39,602 bases of DNA, taken from NCBI GenBank assembly GCA_030527165.1, contig JAUNBH010000005.1, forward strand, positions 20,894 through 60,495. The letters run 5' to 3'. A model generated the notes under the pieces. It did not search any database, was not told the origin of the DNA, and saw nothing but the letters and a program-made list of their open reading frames with translations. A program made the translations under genes and the position numbers. Below, one piece after another: positions 23,495 to 31,867 of this stretch (position 1 is the first letter of the stretch; each line of letters begins with the position of its first letter). Source of the DNA: Clostridia bacterium. GTDB taxonomy: Bacteria > Bacillota > Clostridia > Christensenellales > CAG-138.

Positions 23495-24292
23495 CTAAAT
23501 CAGCGACAGTGCGCTCAGTCCGGACTTCAAGCCGTCGCGGAGCACAGTTTCGGTGCGCAGCGACGTGAACGCTTCAAGCGCGGGATCACCGCCGCCCATC
23601 AGCACGGAGGTGCTCACGGCGTTAAACATGGCGATGTCATTCGCGCTGTCCCCGAAGGCGAAGCTGCTTGCGTGAGGCACGGACAGGTACTCCAACAGGA
23701 AAGCTATGCCGGACGCCTTGGAGATGCCCTTCTGCGGCAGCTCAAGGAAGTCGGCGCCGCGCACTATCGGCTCAAAGAACGGGGTTACTTCGCGCTCGAA
23801 GGCGGCGCGGTCGCTGCGAGCGTTAAACCAGGCGCAGAATTTCTCGAAGCGGAAATCGGGGCCGTCAATGTCGTAGTGTACGGGCGCGCCGAAGGGCTTT
23901 AGGCGCGACAGCTCCAGCTGAATGTGCGGCGACGAGGGCTCTGCGCCGTCACAGAACGTGCCCGAAACGGACTCGAACAGCGCGTCGACCCTGTATTTGC
24001 GCGTAACGGCCCTGACGTGCGCGGCGAGGGCCGGCTCAACCTCGCGGAAAAACGCCGTCGCACCGTCCACGAGAATGTGCGCGCCGCAGGCGCATATTTC
24101 CGCGTCGAAGCCTATCTCGCGCACACAGGGCGGCACGTTGGGGAATGGTCTGCCCGTGCAGATGACGGCATAGTGGCCATTGGCGCGCATGCGGCGGATG
24201 GCGTCGACGGCGCTCTGCGGTATGACCTGCGTAGCTATGTCGAGTATGGTGCCGTCTATATCGAAGAAAACTATTTTCCGGTCTAAAGTCAT
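23495..24292 (-). CDS. HAD-family hydrolase, Cof-type
   Basis: A 265-residue HAD phosphatase of the Cof/YidA type with a large C2 cap. Motif I is VFFDIDGTIL (Asp11, Asp13), motif II ICTGRP, and motifs III and IV occupy QKGISKASGI and FAFGDSANDIAMF. Enzymes of this group dephosphorylate sugar phosphates, nucleotides or flavins; the substrate cannot be assigned. It has its own strong promoter and probably drives the downstream HAD gene too. Confidence 0.88.
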   Translation of the reverse strand: MTLDRKIVFFDIDGTILDIATQVIPQSAVDAIRRMRANGHYAVICTGRPFPNVPPCVREIGFDAEICACGAHILVDGATAFFREVEPALAAHVRAVTRKYRVDALFESVSGTFCDGAEPSSPHIQLELSRLKPFGAPVHYDIDGPDFRFEKFCAWFNARSDRAAFEREVTPFFEPIVRGADFLELPQKGISKASGIAFLLEYLSVPHASSFAFGDSANDIAMFNAVSTSVLMGGGDPALEAFTSLRTETVLRDGLKSGLSALSLI

Positions 24293-24339
24293 TTGGCAAC
24301 CCCCGTGCGCGCCGCAACGCGCAAAAGTTCACAATTGAC

Positions 24340-24368
24340 AATGTATCACGGATTGACGCGATTGGCAA
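24340..24368 (-). promoter_or_regulatory. Promoter of the HAD gene pair
   Basis: Minus strand TTGCCA (24363-24368), 17 bases, TACATT (24340-24345). It physically overlaps the plus-strand promoter at 24353-24381. Confidence 0.7.
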
Positions 24369-24381
24369 GCGATGGTAGAAT
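24353..24381 (+). promoter_or_regulatory. Promoter of the YjdF-like membrane protein gene
   Basis: TTGACG (24353-24358), 17 bases, TAGAAT (24376-24381). The leader is about 130 bases long before the TTG start. Confidence 0.65.
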
Positions 24382-24518
24382 TGCGCCAATTACCGGCGTT
24401 GCGAGTGTTTCCATCTGTAAAAAGTGGGAATAAACGCCACGAAGGCATGGCGGCTCGCGGCGGGGTTGCCCGGGGCGCGAGCGGCTATATTGTCGGCAAG
24501 ACACATGGAGGTGACGAT

Positions 24519-25274
24519 TTGGATAACAATGCGTTGGGAAAGAGAAGGGCGTTTTTCGAGGGCAAATCCACAGCTTCACTGCTGGTCTTTTGCGTTTTAG
24601 AGGCATTTGCGCTGTATTCGGCGGTATCGTGTGCGCTTACGGGCACCGCGCAACAGGTGGCGCTGAGCCTCGTGTCGGTTTTGTTGTTTGCGCTCACTTA
24701 CAGTGTAGAATGGCTGTTTCGCCTGCAAATGAGCAGTGCGATGGAGATAATGTGCATGGTATTCTGCATTGGCCCGTTGGCGGGAAGCGTGTATAAGCTG
24801 TATTTTGTATTCGAGCCGTTTGACAAGCTGCTGCATACGTTCAGCGGCTTTTTGGGCGCTGCCATTGGTTTCGGCGTGCCCGATCTGCTGGACAGCGAAA
24901 ACCGCTCCCACTCGCGGCTGCTCAAATGCGTATCCGCGTTTTGCGTGGCGATGACATTCGCGGGGCTGTGGGAGTTTTTGGAGTACGCCGGGGACAGGTT
25001 GTTGGGCACCGACATGCAGAATGACACGATAGTGACGGAGTTCAGCTCCTACCTGCTGGGCGGCGATTTGAACACACCGCCCACCATATCCGGGATAGAT
25101 GAGGTCGTCATAAACGGGGAACTCGTGCTCACGGGCGGTTATATCGACATAGGAATAATCGATACCATGAGGGACATGCTCGTATGCGCGGTGGGCAGTC
25201 TGGCATTCGTGGCGACGGCTGCGCTTGGGGGCGAGGAACGGGTGCGCCCGTTCGTACCGGTGCGCGCGGCGTAA
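24519..25274 (+). CDS. YjdF/DUF2238-like integral membrane protein
   Basis: A 251-residue membrane protein with about six hydrophobic segments. FEPFDKLLHTFSGFLGAAIGFGVPDLLD and FAGLWEFLEYAGDRLLGTDMQND resemble the conserved D-x-LLH and WE-x2-E-x9-GT-x-MQ positions of YjdF/DUF2238 membrane proteins, whose function is unknown. The start is taken as TTG at 24519 because GGAGGTGA lies directly upstream (24507-24514); earlier in-frame ATG codons lack a site and the translation there is low-complexity. It is monocistronic. The roughly 130-base leader has no structure I could identify. Confidence 0.75.
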   Translation: MDNNALGKRRAFFEGKSTASLLVFCVLEAFALYSAVSCALTGTAQQVALSLVSVLLFALTYSVEWLFRLQMSSAMEIMCMVFCIGPLAGSVYKLYFVFEPFDKLLHTFSGFLGAAIGFGVPDLLDSENRSHSRLLKCVSAFCVAMTFAGLWEFLEYAGDRLLGTDMQNDTIVTEFSSYLLGGDLNTPPTISGIDEVVINGELVLTGGYIDIGIIDTMRDMLVCAVGSLAFVATAALGGEERVRPFVPVRAA

Positions 25275-25309
25275 TCGGGGTGGCGCAGTATAGTTCCAAT
25301 GGTGCGACA

Positions 25310-25335
25310 GGGCGCGGCGTTTAGCTGCCGCGCCC
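25310..25335. terminator. GC-rich hairpin between convergent genes
   Basis: GGGCGCGGC pairs with GCCGCGCCC around an eight-base loop. There is no T-tract on either strand, so intrinsic termination is uncertain. Confidence 0.4.
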
Positions 25336-25367
25336 ATCATATAACATGAGATGATTTGCGCAAAGCG

Positions 25368-26543
25368 CTATATCCGCGCCACGCCCGAGCGCCTCGCCGC
25401 CTGTGCGACCGCCTGCGCCACCGCCCTGCCTACTCTGGGGTCGAACGCCCGCGGTATTATGTAGTCGGCCGACAGCTCTTCATCCGAAATGAGCGATGCG
25501 AGCGCCTCTGCGGCCGCCATCTTCATATCGTCGTTTATGTCGCTTGCCCGCACGTCAAACGCCCCCCTAAACACGCCCGGGAAGGCGAGCACATTGTTAA
25601 TCTGGTTGGGGAAATCGCTTCTGCCGGTAGCGATCACGCGGGCTCCGCCCGCCTTCGCTTCATCCGGGAATATCTCCGGCGTGGGATTGGCGCAGGCGAA
25701 CACTATGGCGTCTTTCGCCATGGAGCGCACCATGTCGGTCGTGACCAGCGCGGGCGCGGAGACACCTATGAACACGTCGGCGCCCGCGAGCATATCGACC
25801 AGGCTGCCGGCGCGCCTCTCGGCGTTTGTCAGCTCCGACAGCTCCGCCTTTATCCAATTCATGCCCTCCGAACGGTCAGGATATATGGCGCCATGCCTGT
25901 CGCACATGGTTATGTTCTTGTAGCCGGCGGACAGCAACAGTTTCACCACGGAGACGGCGGCAGCGCCCGCGCCCGACGTGACTATGCGCACGTCCTCTTT
26001 GCGCTTTCCCGTCACCTTCAGGGCGTTCGTAAGGCCTGCGAGCGTGACGATAGCGGTGCCGTGCTGGTCGTCGTGGAATATGGGTATGTCGCAGCGCGCC
26101 TTCAGCTTGCGCTCTATCTCGAAGCAGCGAGGCGCCGATATGTCTTCGAGGTTGATGCCGCCGAAGCTGCCGGATATGAGGTATACCGCTTCCACGAACG
26201 CATCCACGTCGTGGGTCTTGATGCACAGCGGGAATGCGTCCACGCCGCCGAACGCCTTAAACAGCACGCATTTGCCCTCCATGACGGGCATGCCCGCTTC
26301 CGGCCCTATGTCGCCGAGGCCGAGCACGGCGCTTCCGTCGGTTATCACCGCACAGAGGTTGTGCCGGCGAGTGAGCTCATAGGATTTGCCGATGTCGGCT
26401 TGTATCTCGAGGCAGGGCTGTGCGACGCCCGGCGTATAAGCGAGCGACAAATCGTCCTTTGTTTCGACCGGCACGGTCGCCACGACTTCAATCTTGCCCC
26501 TCCATTGCTCGTGCAGCCTAAGGGATTCCTTTGCGTAATCCAT
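25368..26543 (-). CDS. NAD(P)-dependent malic enzyme
   Basis: A 391-residue short-form malic enzyme, which decarboxylates malate to pyruvate while reducing NAD(P)+. SLAYTPGVAQPC carries the catalytic Tyr (about 36). GLGDIGPEAGMPVMEGK and LFKAFGGVDAFP follow, and IFHDDQHGTAIV contributes metal ligands. SGAGAAAVSVVKLL is the nucleotide-binding motif, and ANPTPEIFPDEA is also conserved. The ATG at 26543 is chosen because TAAGGAG lies six bases upstream; an ATG at 26561 precedes this site. It is monocistronic with its own promoter. Confidence 0.94.
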   Translation of the reverse strand: MDYAKESLRLHEQWRGKIEVVATVPVETKDDLSLAYTPGVAQPCLEIQADIGKSYELTRRHNLCAVITDGSAVLGLGDIGPEAGMPVMEGKCVLFKAFGGVDAFPLCIKTHDVDAFVEAVYLISGSFGGINLEDISAPRCFEIERKLKARCDIPIFHDDQHGTAIVTLAGLTNALKVTGKRKEDVRIVTSGAGAAAVSVVKLLLSAGYKNITMCDRHGAIYPDRSEGMNWIKAELSELTNAERRAGSLVDMLAGADVFIGVSAPALVTTDMVRSMAKDAIVFACANPTPEIFPDEAKAGGARVIATGRSDFPNQINNVLAFPGVFRGAFDVRASDINDDMKMAAAEALASLISDEELSADYIIPRAFDPRVGRAVAQAVAQAARRSGVARI

Positions 26544-26575
26544 CGTATTCTCCTTAATCACAAATCTACTCAGCT

Positions 26576-26603
26576 ATTATACTCGAAAATGTGATTTTGA
26601 AAA
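26576..26603 (-). promoter_or_regulatory. Promoter of the malic enzyme gene
   Basis: Minus strand TATAAT (26576-26581) with TTTTCA (26598-26603), a 16-base spacer. Confidence 0.6.
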
Positions 26604-26659
26604 GGGCGCAACTGCGAGAAAGCAGCTCATCATTTCGCCGCTGTGCGGCGGACGCCCCG

Positions 26660-28807
26660 TCAGGACAGCAGCCTGGCCGCGGTGGCGACGATGAAGCACG
26701 CTGCAAGTCCGAACGCAGTGGGCAGCGCAAACGCTACCGCAGTCCATTTCCAGCTACCGGTCTCCTTTTTGATTGTGAGCAGCGTGGTGGAACAGGGCCA
26801 GTGCATGAGCGAGAACAGCATCACGTTAATCGCGGTTATCGCAGTCCAGCCGTTTGCGACAAACAGCTCGCGCATCTGAAGCGTGCTGTCGAGTTCCAGC
26901 AGGCTCCCCTGCGCCATATAGCCCATTATGATGATGGGGATTACTATCTCGTTTGCGGGCAGGCCGAGTATAAACGCTATGAGTATTATGCCGTCAAGGC
27001 CAAGCAGGCGCGCGAACGGGTCGAGAAAGCCCGCGCAGTGCGCGAGTATGCTCGCGTCGCCCACTGTGATGTTCGCGGCTAACCACAGCCCGAGCCCCGC
27101 CGGAGCAGCAACGGCTGCCGCGCGGCCGAGCACGAACAGTGTCCTGTCCAGCAGCGAGCGGACGATTACCTTGCCCACTTGGGGTTTGCGGTAGGGGGGC
27201 AATTCCAGCGTAAACGAGCTGGGCACCCCCTTGAGGAGCGTTTTGGACAGCAGCTTGGTAGAGCAGAACGTCATAGCAATGCCGAGTACTATAACCGCCG
27301 TCAAAGCGAGTGCGGACACCAGGGATGACGCCACTCCCCAACTCGCCGCACCCGCGAAGAACATGCCGATAACTGCTATGAGCGTGGGGAAGCGGCCGTT
27401 GCACGGCACGAAGTTGTTCGTCAGCACGGCGAGCAGCCTTTCACGCGGCGAGTCGATTATCCGGCACCCCACGATTCCCGCGGCGTTGCACCCAAAGCCC
27501 ATGCACATGGTCAGCGCCTGTTTTCCGCAGGCATTGCAGCGGCGGAAAGGCTTGTCGAGGTTATAGGCTATCCTCGGGAGGTAGCCCACGTCCTCCAAAA
27601 GCGTGAACAGGGGGAAGAATATCGCCATGGGCGGCAGCATGACCGACACTACCCACGCGAGCGTTCTGTACACTCCGAGCACGAACACATCGTGCAGCCA
27701 TGTGGGTGCGGACAGCAGCGCAAACAACTCCGAGAGCTTATCCTGCACCCAGAACAGTCCGTCCGCCAGGAGCGACGAGGGGTAGTTCGCCCCGACTATC
27801 GTCAGCCAGAAGACCAGCAGCAGCAGCGCCAGCATGATAGGGTACCCGCCCCACTTGCTTGTAAGCACCCTGTCAACGCGCCGGTCGCGCTCGTTGTACT
27901 TGGCGTCGTGGAATGTCACCGACTCGGCGCTTATTTCCTGTGCTGCTGACACGAGGCTTGACACTATGAGGTCATTGAGCCTGTCGGAGGTTATCCCGTG
28001 CCGCTCCAGCTCCGCCTGCGCCGCGTCCAACGCGCCGAGGAGTTCATCATCTTCCATGAAGTCCGGCCCGAAGTACCGCGCTATCTCGCGAATCAGCGAC
28101 TCATCGCGATCCAGCAGCCGCAAACTGAGCCATCGGCTGTTTAGCCGTCCGCCTGCAAGCCTCTCGACCGAAGGCAGCAGGGCGGAGACGGCGCATTCGA
28201 TTTCGGCGGGATACCGGGTGACAAATGGCATCATGGGTTTAGTGCCGTCCGCCGCTTCGTCCAGTGCTCTGACGAGTGCGTCCAGCGTGCGCTTATTCCT
28301 TGCCGTAGCCCCGACGACGGGCACGCCGAGCCTGCGTGACAGCGCGTCTATATCGATGGAGATGTGCTTGCGCTTTGCCTCATCCATGAGGTTGACGCAC
28401 ACGACTACATTTGACGATATTTCGAGCGTCTGCAGCACGAGGTTGAGGTTGCGCTCGAGACAGGTCGCATCGCAAACCACGACTGTCACGTCGGGGTCGG
28501 CAAAGCACAGGAAGTTGCGGGCTATCTCCTCCTCGGCGGAGTGCGCCATGAGGGAGTAAGTTCCCGGTATGTCTACCAGCACATACCCGCGTTTACCGCT
28601 GCTAAAGCAGCCTTGGGCATTTGCCACGGTCTTGCCGGGCCAGTTGCCGGTGTGCTGGTTCATGCCCGTCAGCGCATTAAACACCGTACTCTTGCCCACG
28701 TTTGGATTCCCGGCGAGCGCCACGACCTTGTCGGCGGGCGAGGCTTTGCGGATTTCAAGCCCGGAGTCTATTGCATTCGCGCCCACGGCGCTTGTGGTCA
28801 GGCCCAT
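26660..28807 (-). CDS. feoB: FeoB-family transporter, second type (Fe(II) or possibly Mn(II))
   Basis: A 715-residue FeoB paralog. The G domain has G1 AGNPNVGKST (Gly33-Thr41), G2 region GNWPGKTV, G3 DIPGTYSLMAHSAEEE and G4 NLMD; the G5 position reads ATARN. The membrane part has LLEDVGYLPRIAYNLD and the pore stretches MGFGCNAAGIVGCR and NNFVPCNGRFPTLI. These differ clearly from the other two FeoBs in this window, which read GCTVPAT with SAKLP and GCGVPGI with AAKMP. It lacks a Cys-rich tail. GGAGGTGA directly precedes the ATG. It follows feoA by 20 bases and diverges from a DtxR-family gene. In some bacteria such paralogs transport manganese, so the metal is undecided. Confidence 0.9.
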   Translation of the reverse strand: MGLTTSAVGANAIDSGLEIRKASPADKVVALAGNPNVGKSTVFNALTGMNQHTGNWPGKTVANAQGCFSSGKRGYVLVDIPGTYSLMAHSAEEEIARNFLCFADPDVTVVVCDATCLERNLNLVLQTLEISSNVVVCVNLMDEAKRKHISIDIDALSRRLGVPVVGATARNKRTLDALVRALDEAADGTKPMMPFVTRYPAEIECAVSALLPSVERLAGGRLNSRWLSLRLLDRDESLIREIARYFGPDFMEDDELLGALDAAQAELERHGITSDRLNDLIVSSLVSAAQEISAESVTFHDAKYNERDRRVDRVLTSKWGGYPIMLALLLLVFWLTIVGANYPSSLLADGLFWVQDKLSELFALLSAPTWLHDVFVLGVYRTLAWVVSVMLPPMAIFFPLFTLLEDVGYLPRIAYNLDKPFRRCNACGKQALTMCMGFGCNAAGIVGCRIIDSPRERLLAVLTNNFVPCNGRFPTLIAVIGMFFAGAASWGVASSLVSALALTAVIVLGIAMTFCSTKLLSKTLLKGVPSSFTLELPPYRKPQVGKVIVRSLLDRTLFVLGRAAAVAAPAGLGLWLAANITVGDASILAHCAGFLDPFARLLGLDGIILIAFILGLPANEIVIPIIIMGYMAQGSLLELDSTLQMRELFVANGWTAITAINVMLFSLMHWPCSTTLLTIKKETGSWKWTAVAFALPTAFGLAACFIVATAARLLS

Positions 28808-28827
28808 GATTCACCTCCCATGGCGGT

Positions 28828-29058
28828 CTACGCGAGCAGGATTTCCCGGGAGTCTTCCTCCCTTATGGCTATGACGGCGCCCCGTATGAGGTACGCCGAG
28901 GGGTCACCGCCCGGGCTGCGGCCTATGCACTTCACGGGAGTGCTTTCCACTAGACCAATATCCAAGAAACGGCGGCGCATGCAGCCGGTAGTTTTCAGTT
29001 CCCCGACGATTGCCGAATCGCCCGGCGTCAGGGTCGCAAGAGTTTTTTTCGCTATCAT
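28828..29058 (-). CDS. feoA: FeoA-domain protein
   Basis: A 76-residue SH3-like FeoA protein (LATLTPGDSAIVGELKTTG, MRRRFLDIGLVESTPVKCIGRSPGGDP, YLIRGAVIAIREEDSREI). FeoA binds FeoB and is needed for its activity in known systems. GGAGG lies eight bases before the ATG at 29058. It forms an operon with the following feoB. Confidence 0.92.
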   Translation of the reverse strand: MIAKKTLATLTPGDSAIVGELKTTGCMRRRFLDIGLVESTPVKCIGRSPGGDPSAYLIRGAVIAIREEDSREILLA

Positions 29059-29160
29059 ACCTACATCCTCCGGTCAATAATGTTAGAAAAGGGAAACTAT
29101 TTAAGCTGCTCCATAGTATTCGGCTGCGAATGCAATTGTTACGGTGCGAAAGGAGAGGAC
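29059..29160. promoter_or_regulatory. Divergent control region of feoA/feoB and a DtxR-family gene
   Basis: The region between divergent genes is A/T-rich at 29074-29105 and contains TTAGAAAAGGGAAACTA, a partly symmetric sequence. -10-like boxes (TAGTAT at 29114-29119 on plus; TAACAT or CATTAT on minus) lack good -35 partners. No clear operator could be defined. Confidence 0.35.
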
Positions 29161-29583
29161 GTGGAGGATTCGAGATTCTATACGCTAAAGGGCTATCAAG
29201 AAATAGAACAGGCGGAGCTTACGCCCGCAATGGAGGATTATCTCGAGATGATATGCCGGTTGCTGCGCTCTACCGAAGTGGTGAGGATAGGAGAGCTGGC
29301 GAACGGGCTGCACGTCAAGCCGTCGTCGGCGTCAAAGATGATACAGCAGCTCGTCGCGACAGGGTATGTCGACGCGCAGAAATACGGATATGTGCGACTG
29401 ACCGAAAAGGGCAGGGCGGCGGGGGAGTACCTGCTTTACAGACATGACGTGGTGGAGCGATTTTTGCAGCTGTTGAACGGGGGCGGCAGCGAACTCGTAG
29501 AGGCAGAGAAGCTGGAGCACTTTCTTGACAGGGCAACTGTGAGCAACCTCGAGCGCCTCATAACGCAGCTGGAGCGGAAATAG
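29161..29583 (+). CDS. DtxR/MntR-family metal-dependent repressor
   Basis: A 140-residue regulator. The winged helix-turn-helix occupies about residues 22-85, with ELTPAMEDYLEMICRL, RIGELANGLHVKPSSASKMIQQL and a YGYVRLTEKGRAAG wing. A shortened dimerisation/metal domain follows (YLLYRHDVVERFLQLL, EAEKLEHFLDRATV), with His and Glu residues in places where DtxR/MntR bind metal. There is no C-terminal SH3 domain. The GTG at 29161 is chosen because AAAGGAG lies five bases upstream and the start MEDSRFYTLKGY fits this family; an ATG at 29080 would add an unlikely 27-residue leader. It diverges from feoA-feoB, so it probably represses that operon when metal is plentiful. Confidence 0.87.
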   Translation: MEDSRFYTLKGYQEIEQAELTPAMEDYLEMICRLLRSTEVVRIGELANGLHVKPSSASKMIQQLVATGYVDAQKYGYVRLTEKGRAAGEYLLYRHDVVERFLQLLNGGGSELVEAEKLEHFLDRATVSNLERLITQLERK

Positions 29584-29595
29584 CCGCCGAGGGGG

Positions 29596-29668
29596 GGCGC
29601 GATACGGCCGGCTCCGCCGGCCGCTTGCTGCGCAAGCCTGCCGCGGCTTCGCCGCGGCGTATCGCGCC
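29596..29668. repeat. Perfect cloverleaf of inverted repeats (extragenic palindromic element)
   Basis: A ten-base outer stem (29596-29605 with 29659-29668) encloses three perfect hairpins set almost end to end: seven base pairs at 29606-29622 (loop TCC), six at 29623-29637 (loop TGC) and eight at 29640-29658 (loop TTC). Only two bases (CT) in the whole element are outside stems or loops. Each apex reads C-T-N-C-G. The last outer pair coincides with the stop codon of the convergent amidohydrolase. It may stop both transcripts or be a REP/MITE-like element. Confidence 0.8.
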
Positions 29669-31236
29669 TACCGCCTAAACACCGTCACGCCGTCCTTAAT
29701 GGTCTCGAGCACGGTTATTGCGCCGATGTCCGTCGGATGCGCGCGCAGCGGGTTGCGGTCGAGTATTACCATATCTGCGCGCATGGACGGCCTGAGCGCG
29801 CCCTTCGAGTGCTCCTCGAAGCACTGAAACGCGGCGTTGCCCGTTACGGCGCGCAAAGCGTCGAGTGGGCTTATGCGCTCAAACAGTCCCAGCGAACCGA
29901 ACGCCGCCTGTCGCGTTACCGCGAGCTCCACCAGCTCCAGCTGATTGGGCGGCAGCACTGGCGTGTCCTGATGCAGCGTAAAGGGAAGCCCCAGCGCGAG
30001 CGCGCTCTTGGCGGGCGATATGCGCTCTGCGCGGCGCATGCCGAGATTATCCAGATGCGCCTGTGCCCAATAGCGGATGTGCGATATGAAGAAGGACGGG
30101 ATAATGCCTATCTTGCGCATCCTCAGCAGTTGGTCGCTTCGGACGAGCTGCGCGTGTACCATGACCGGCCTGTGTGCGCGGGAGTACCGACCTCCAGCCA
30201 TAACCGCTTCATAAGCGCGTATGAGTTGCTCGCACGCCGCATCTCCGTTGCAGTGTGCCGCCAGCTGAACGCCTCTTGCAAGCGCAGCGCTTACTGCGCC
30301 TGCTGCCTCGCTGTCCGAGTGCGCCCTGTAACCGAGCGAGTCGCCGCCGATGTATGGCTGCGAGAGCCATGCCGTCTTTGCCTGCGGCGAGCCGTCCAAG
30401 AACAGCTTTAGGCCGCCGAGGCGCATGTGGTTGAGATAGCGCATGGAGGCTGGAGTGAGGCGGCCGGCAATGGCGCAGTCTATGTAGCCGATGACATCTA
30501 TGGACAGCTCGCCATTCTCCCGAAGCGCATCGAACAGGGTAAGCGTATCCGCGTCCAGAAATCCCTCCTGCGCCGTGGTGATGCCGTGCGAGGCGTACAC
30601 GCGCTGCGCCCTCCTCATCATGTCCAGCTGGCTGTGCAGCCCGGGCCGCGGCAGCATGGACGCAAAGCGTATGAACGCGCTTTCCTCCATGTAGCCCGTG
30701 AGCTCGCCGGAGGCGTCGCGCTCCGCGCCGTTTTCGTCATGCGCGCTGCCGTGCGCGTCCAGGGCATCCAACGCCGAGCTCGAAAGTGCGCCGGCGTGTC
30801 CGGAGCGGTGTGTGATGAGCAGAGGGCTGGATATCCCGAGCGCGTCAAGGTCTGCGCGCGTGGGATGGCGGCGCTCTGCGAGCAGGTTGTGTTCATAGCC
30901 AAAGCCCGTCACGAATTGCCCGTCCGGTATGCCGGATTCGCGCTTGAATGCCGTGAGCGCCCGGCCTATATCCGCAAAGCTGCGCGCGAGCGTGAGGTCA
31001 GCGCTGCCCAAGGACTGCGAGTAGCGCAGTATGTGCGAGTGGCTGTCGATAAACCCCGGCATCAGCGTGCGCCCGTCTAGCTCCACGCATTTCGCGCCGG
31101 GGCTTGCGAACGCCTGTACGTGCCTGCGCGAGCCGACGCAGATTATGCGTCCGTTTCGCACGAGCAGCGCCTCCGCGTAAAGCCCGGCGCCGCGAGCGAG
31201 CGTCAGTATGTCTCCGTAGTAGGCGGTTTCCGTCAT
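29668..31236 (-). CDS. YtcJ-like metal-dependent amidohydrolase
   Basis: A 522-residue enzyme of the amidohydrolase 3 family (YtcJ-like). Proteins of this group hydrolyse C-N or C-O bonds with one or two metal ions. LDGRTLMPGFIDSHSH gives the first metal ligands His66 and His68. KLFLDGSPQAKTA contains the conserved Lys region. AAHCNGDAA and MVHAQLV give further His ligands, and LHQDTPVLPPN supplies the active-site Asp. The substrate is unknown. GGAGG lies seven bases before the ATG at 31236. The stop codon lies within the cloverleaf element. Confidence 0.87.
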   Translation of the reverse strand: MTETAYYGDILTLARGAGLYAEALLVRNGRIICVGSRRHVQAFASPGAKCVELDGRTLMPGFIDSHSHILRYSQSLGSADLTLARSFADIGRALTAFKRESGIPDGQFVTGFGYEHNLLAERRHPTRADLDALGISSPLLITHRSGHAGALSSSALDALDAHGSAHDENGAERDASGELTGYMEESAFIRFASMLPRPGLHSQLDMMRRAQRVYASHGITTAQEGFLDADTLTLFDALRENGELSIDVIGYIDCAIAGRLTPASMRYLNHMRLGGLKLFLDGSPQAKTAWLSQPYIGGDSLGYRAHSDSEAAGAVSAALARGVQLAAHCNGDAACEQLIRAYEAVMAGGRYSRAHRPVMVHAQLVRSDQLLRMRKIGIIPSFFISHIRYWAQAHLDNLGMRRAERISPAKSALALGLPFTLHQDTPVLPPNQLELVELAVTRQAAFGSLGLFERISPLDALRAVTGNAAFQCFEEHSKGALRPSMRADMVILDRNPLRAHPTDIGAITVLETIKDGVTVFRR

Positions 31237-31337
31237 GGCAGTGCCTCCGCTTTTTAGTGAGAGTATGTGCGCCGCGAGCAGCTGCTATGCCCAAAACGCG
31301 GCTGCGAGTTTGCGCGAGGCGGAAAAGGCGTCGGCGC

Positions 31338-31366
31338 TTGTTAAAGCGTGAGGCGCATAGTATAAT
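31338..31366 (+). promoter_or_regulatory. Promoter of the VOC gene
   Basis: TTGTTA (31338-31343), 17 bases, TATAAT (31361-31366). Confidence 0.75.
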
Positions 31367-31406
31367 CGCATGCGGCAATAGATATTGGCTTACAGAGGTA
31401 ACAAGA

Positions 31407-31865
31407 ATGGAATTGAAAAGCCCGATGCTGGTGGTAACGGATATGGATAAATCGGTTGAGTTCTACAAAAGAGTACTGGGCCTTAACGTGACTATGGACT
31501 TTGGAGCGAATAAAACCTTAACGGGCGGTTTGGCTTTGCAGACAGCCGAAACGTACAAGGGCTTTATCGGTAAAAGCGATGTCTCTTTTGGCGGCAACAG
31601 CTTTGAAATCTACTTTGAAGAAGCTGATTTTGACGGATTTGCGGATAAGCTGAAAGAATGTGATGTTGAATACGTCCACGCTGTTTTAGAACACTCGTGG
31701 GGACAGCACGTTGTCCGCTTCTACGACCCGGATAAACACATCATTGAAGTTGGAGAGAGCATGAAAACAGTATGCGGGCGTTTCCTAAGCAGTGGAATGA
31801 CGCCGGAGCAAGCAGCAGGCCGCATGGATGTGCCCGTGGAATTTGTAAATGCCTGCATGCGATAG
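31407..31865 (+). CDS. VOC (glyoxalase/bleomycin-resistance) family protein, probably acquired
   Basis: A 152-residue vicinal oxygen chelate protein. MELKSPMLVVTDMDKSVEFYKRVLGL starts the fold, and HVVRFYDPDKHIIEVGE carries the usual C-terminal metal/substrate strand. An extra C-terminal helix (FLSSGMTPEQAAGRMDVPVEFVNACM) follows. The family includes glyoxalases, fosfomycin-resistance enzymes and antibiotic-binding proteins; the role here is unknown. An AGAGGT lies seven bases before the ATG. Its base and codon use differ sharply from its neighbours: it is AT-richer, prefers GAA and AAA, and uses ATC/ATT with no ATA for isoleucine. This suggests recent acquisition. Confidence 0.85.
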   Translation: MELKSPMLVVTDMDKSVEFYKRVLGLNVTMDFGANKTLTGGLALQTAETYKGFIGKSDVSFGGNSFEIYFEEADFDGFADKLKECDVEYVHAVLEHSWGQHVVRFYDPDKHIIEVGESMKTVCGRFLSSGMTPEQAAGRMDVPVEFVNACMR

Positions 31866-31867
31866 CT

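Noticed and set aside
25356..26594. 412-codon plus-strand open frame across the malic enzyme gene
   Set aside because: Antisense to a well-supported enzyme, with Arg/His-rich translation and no family features.
29596..29668. tRNA gene
   Set aside because: The fold is cloverleaf-like, but arm lengths are wrong, there is no TTCGANNC T-loop and no anticodon-sized loop; every loop is three bases.
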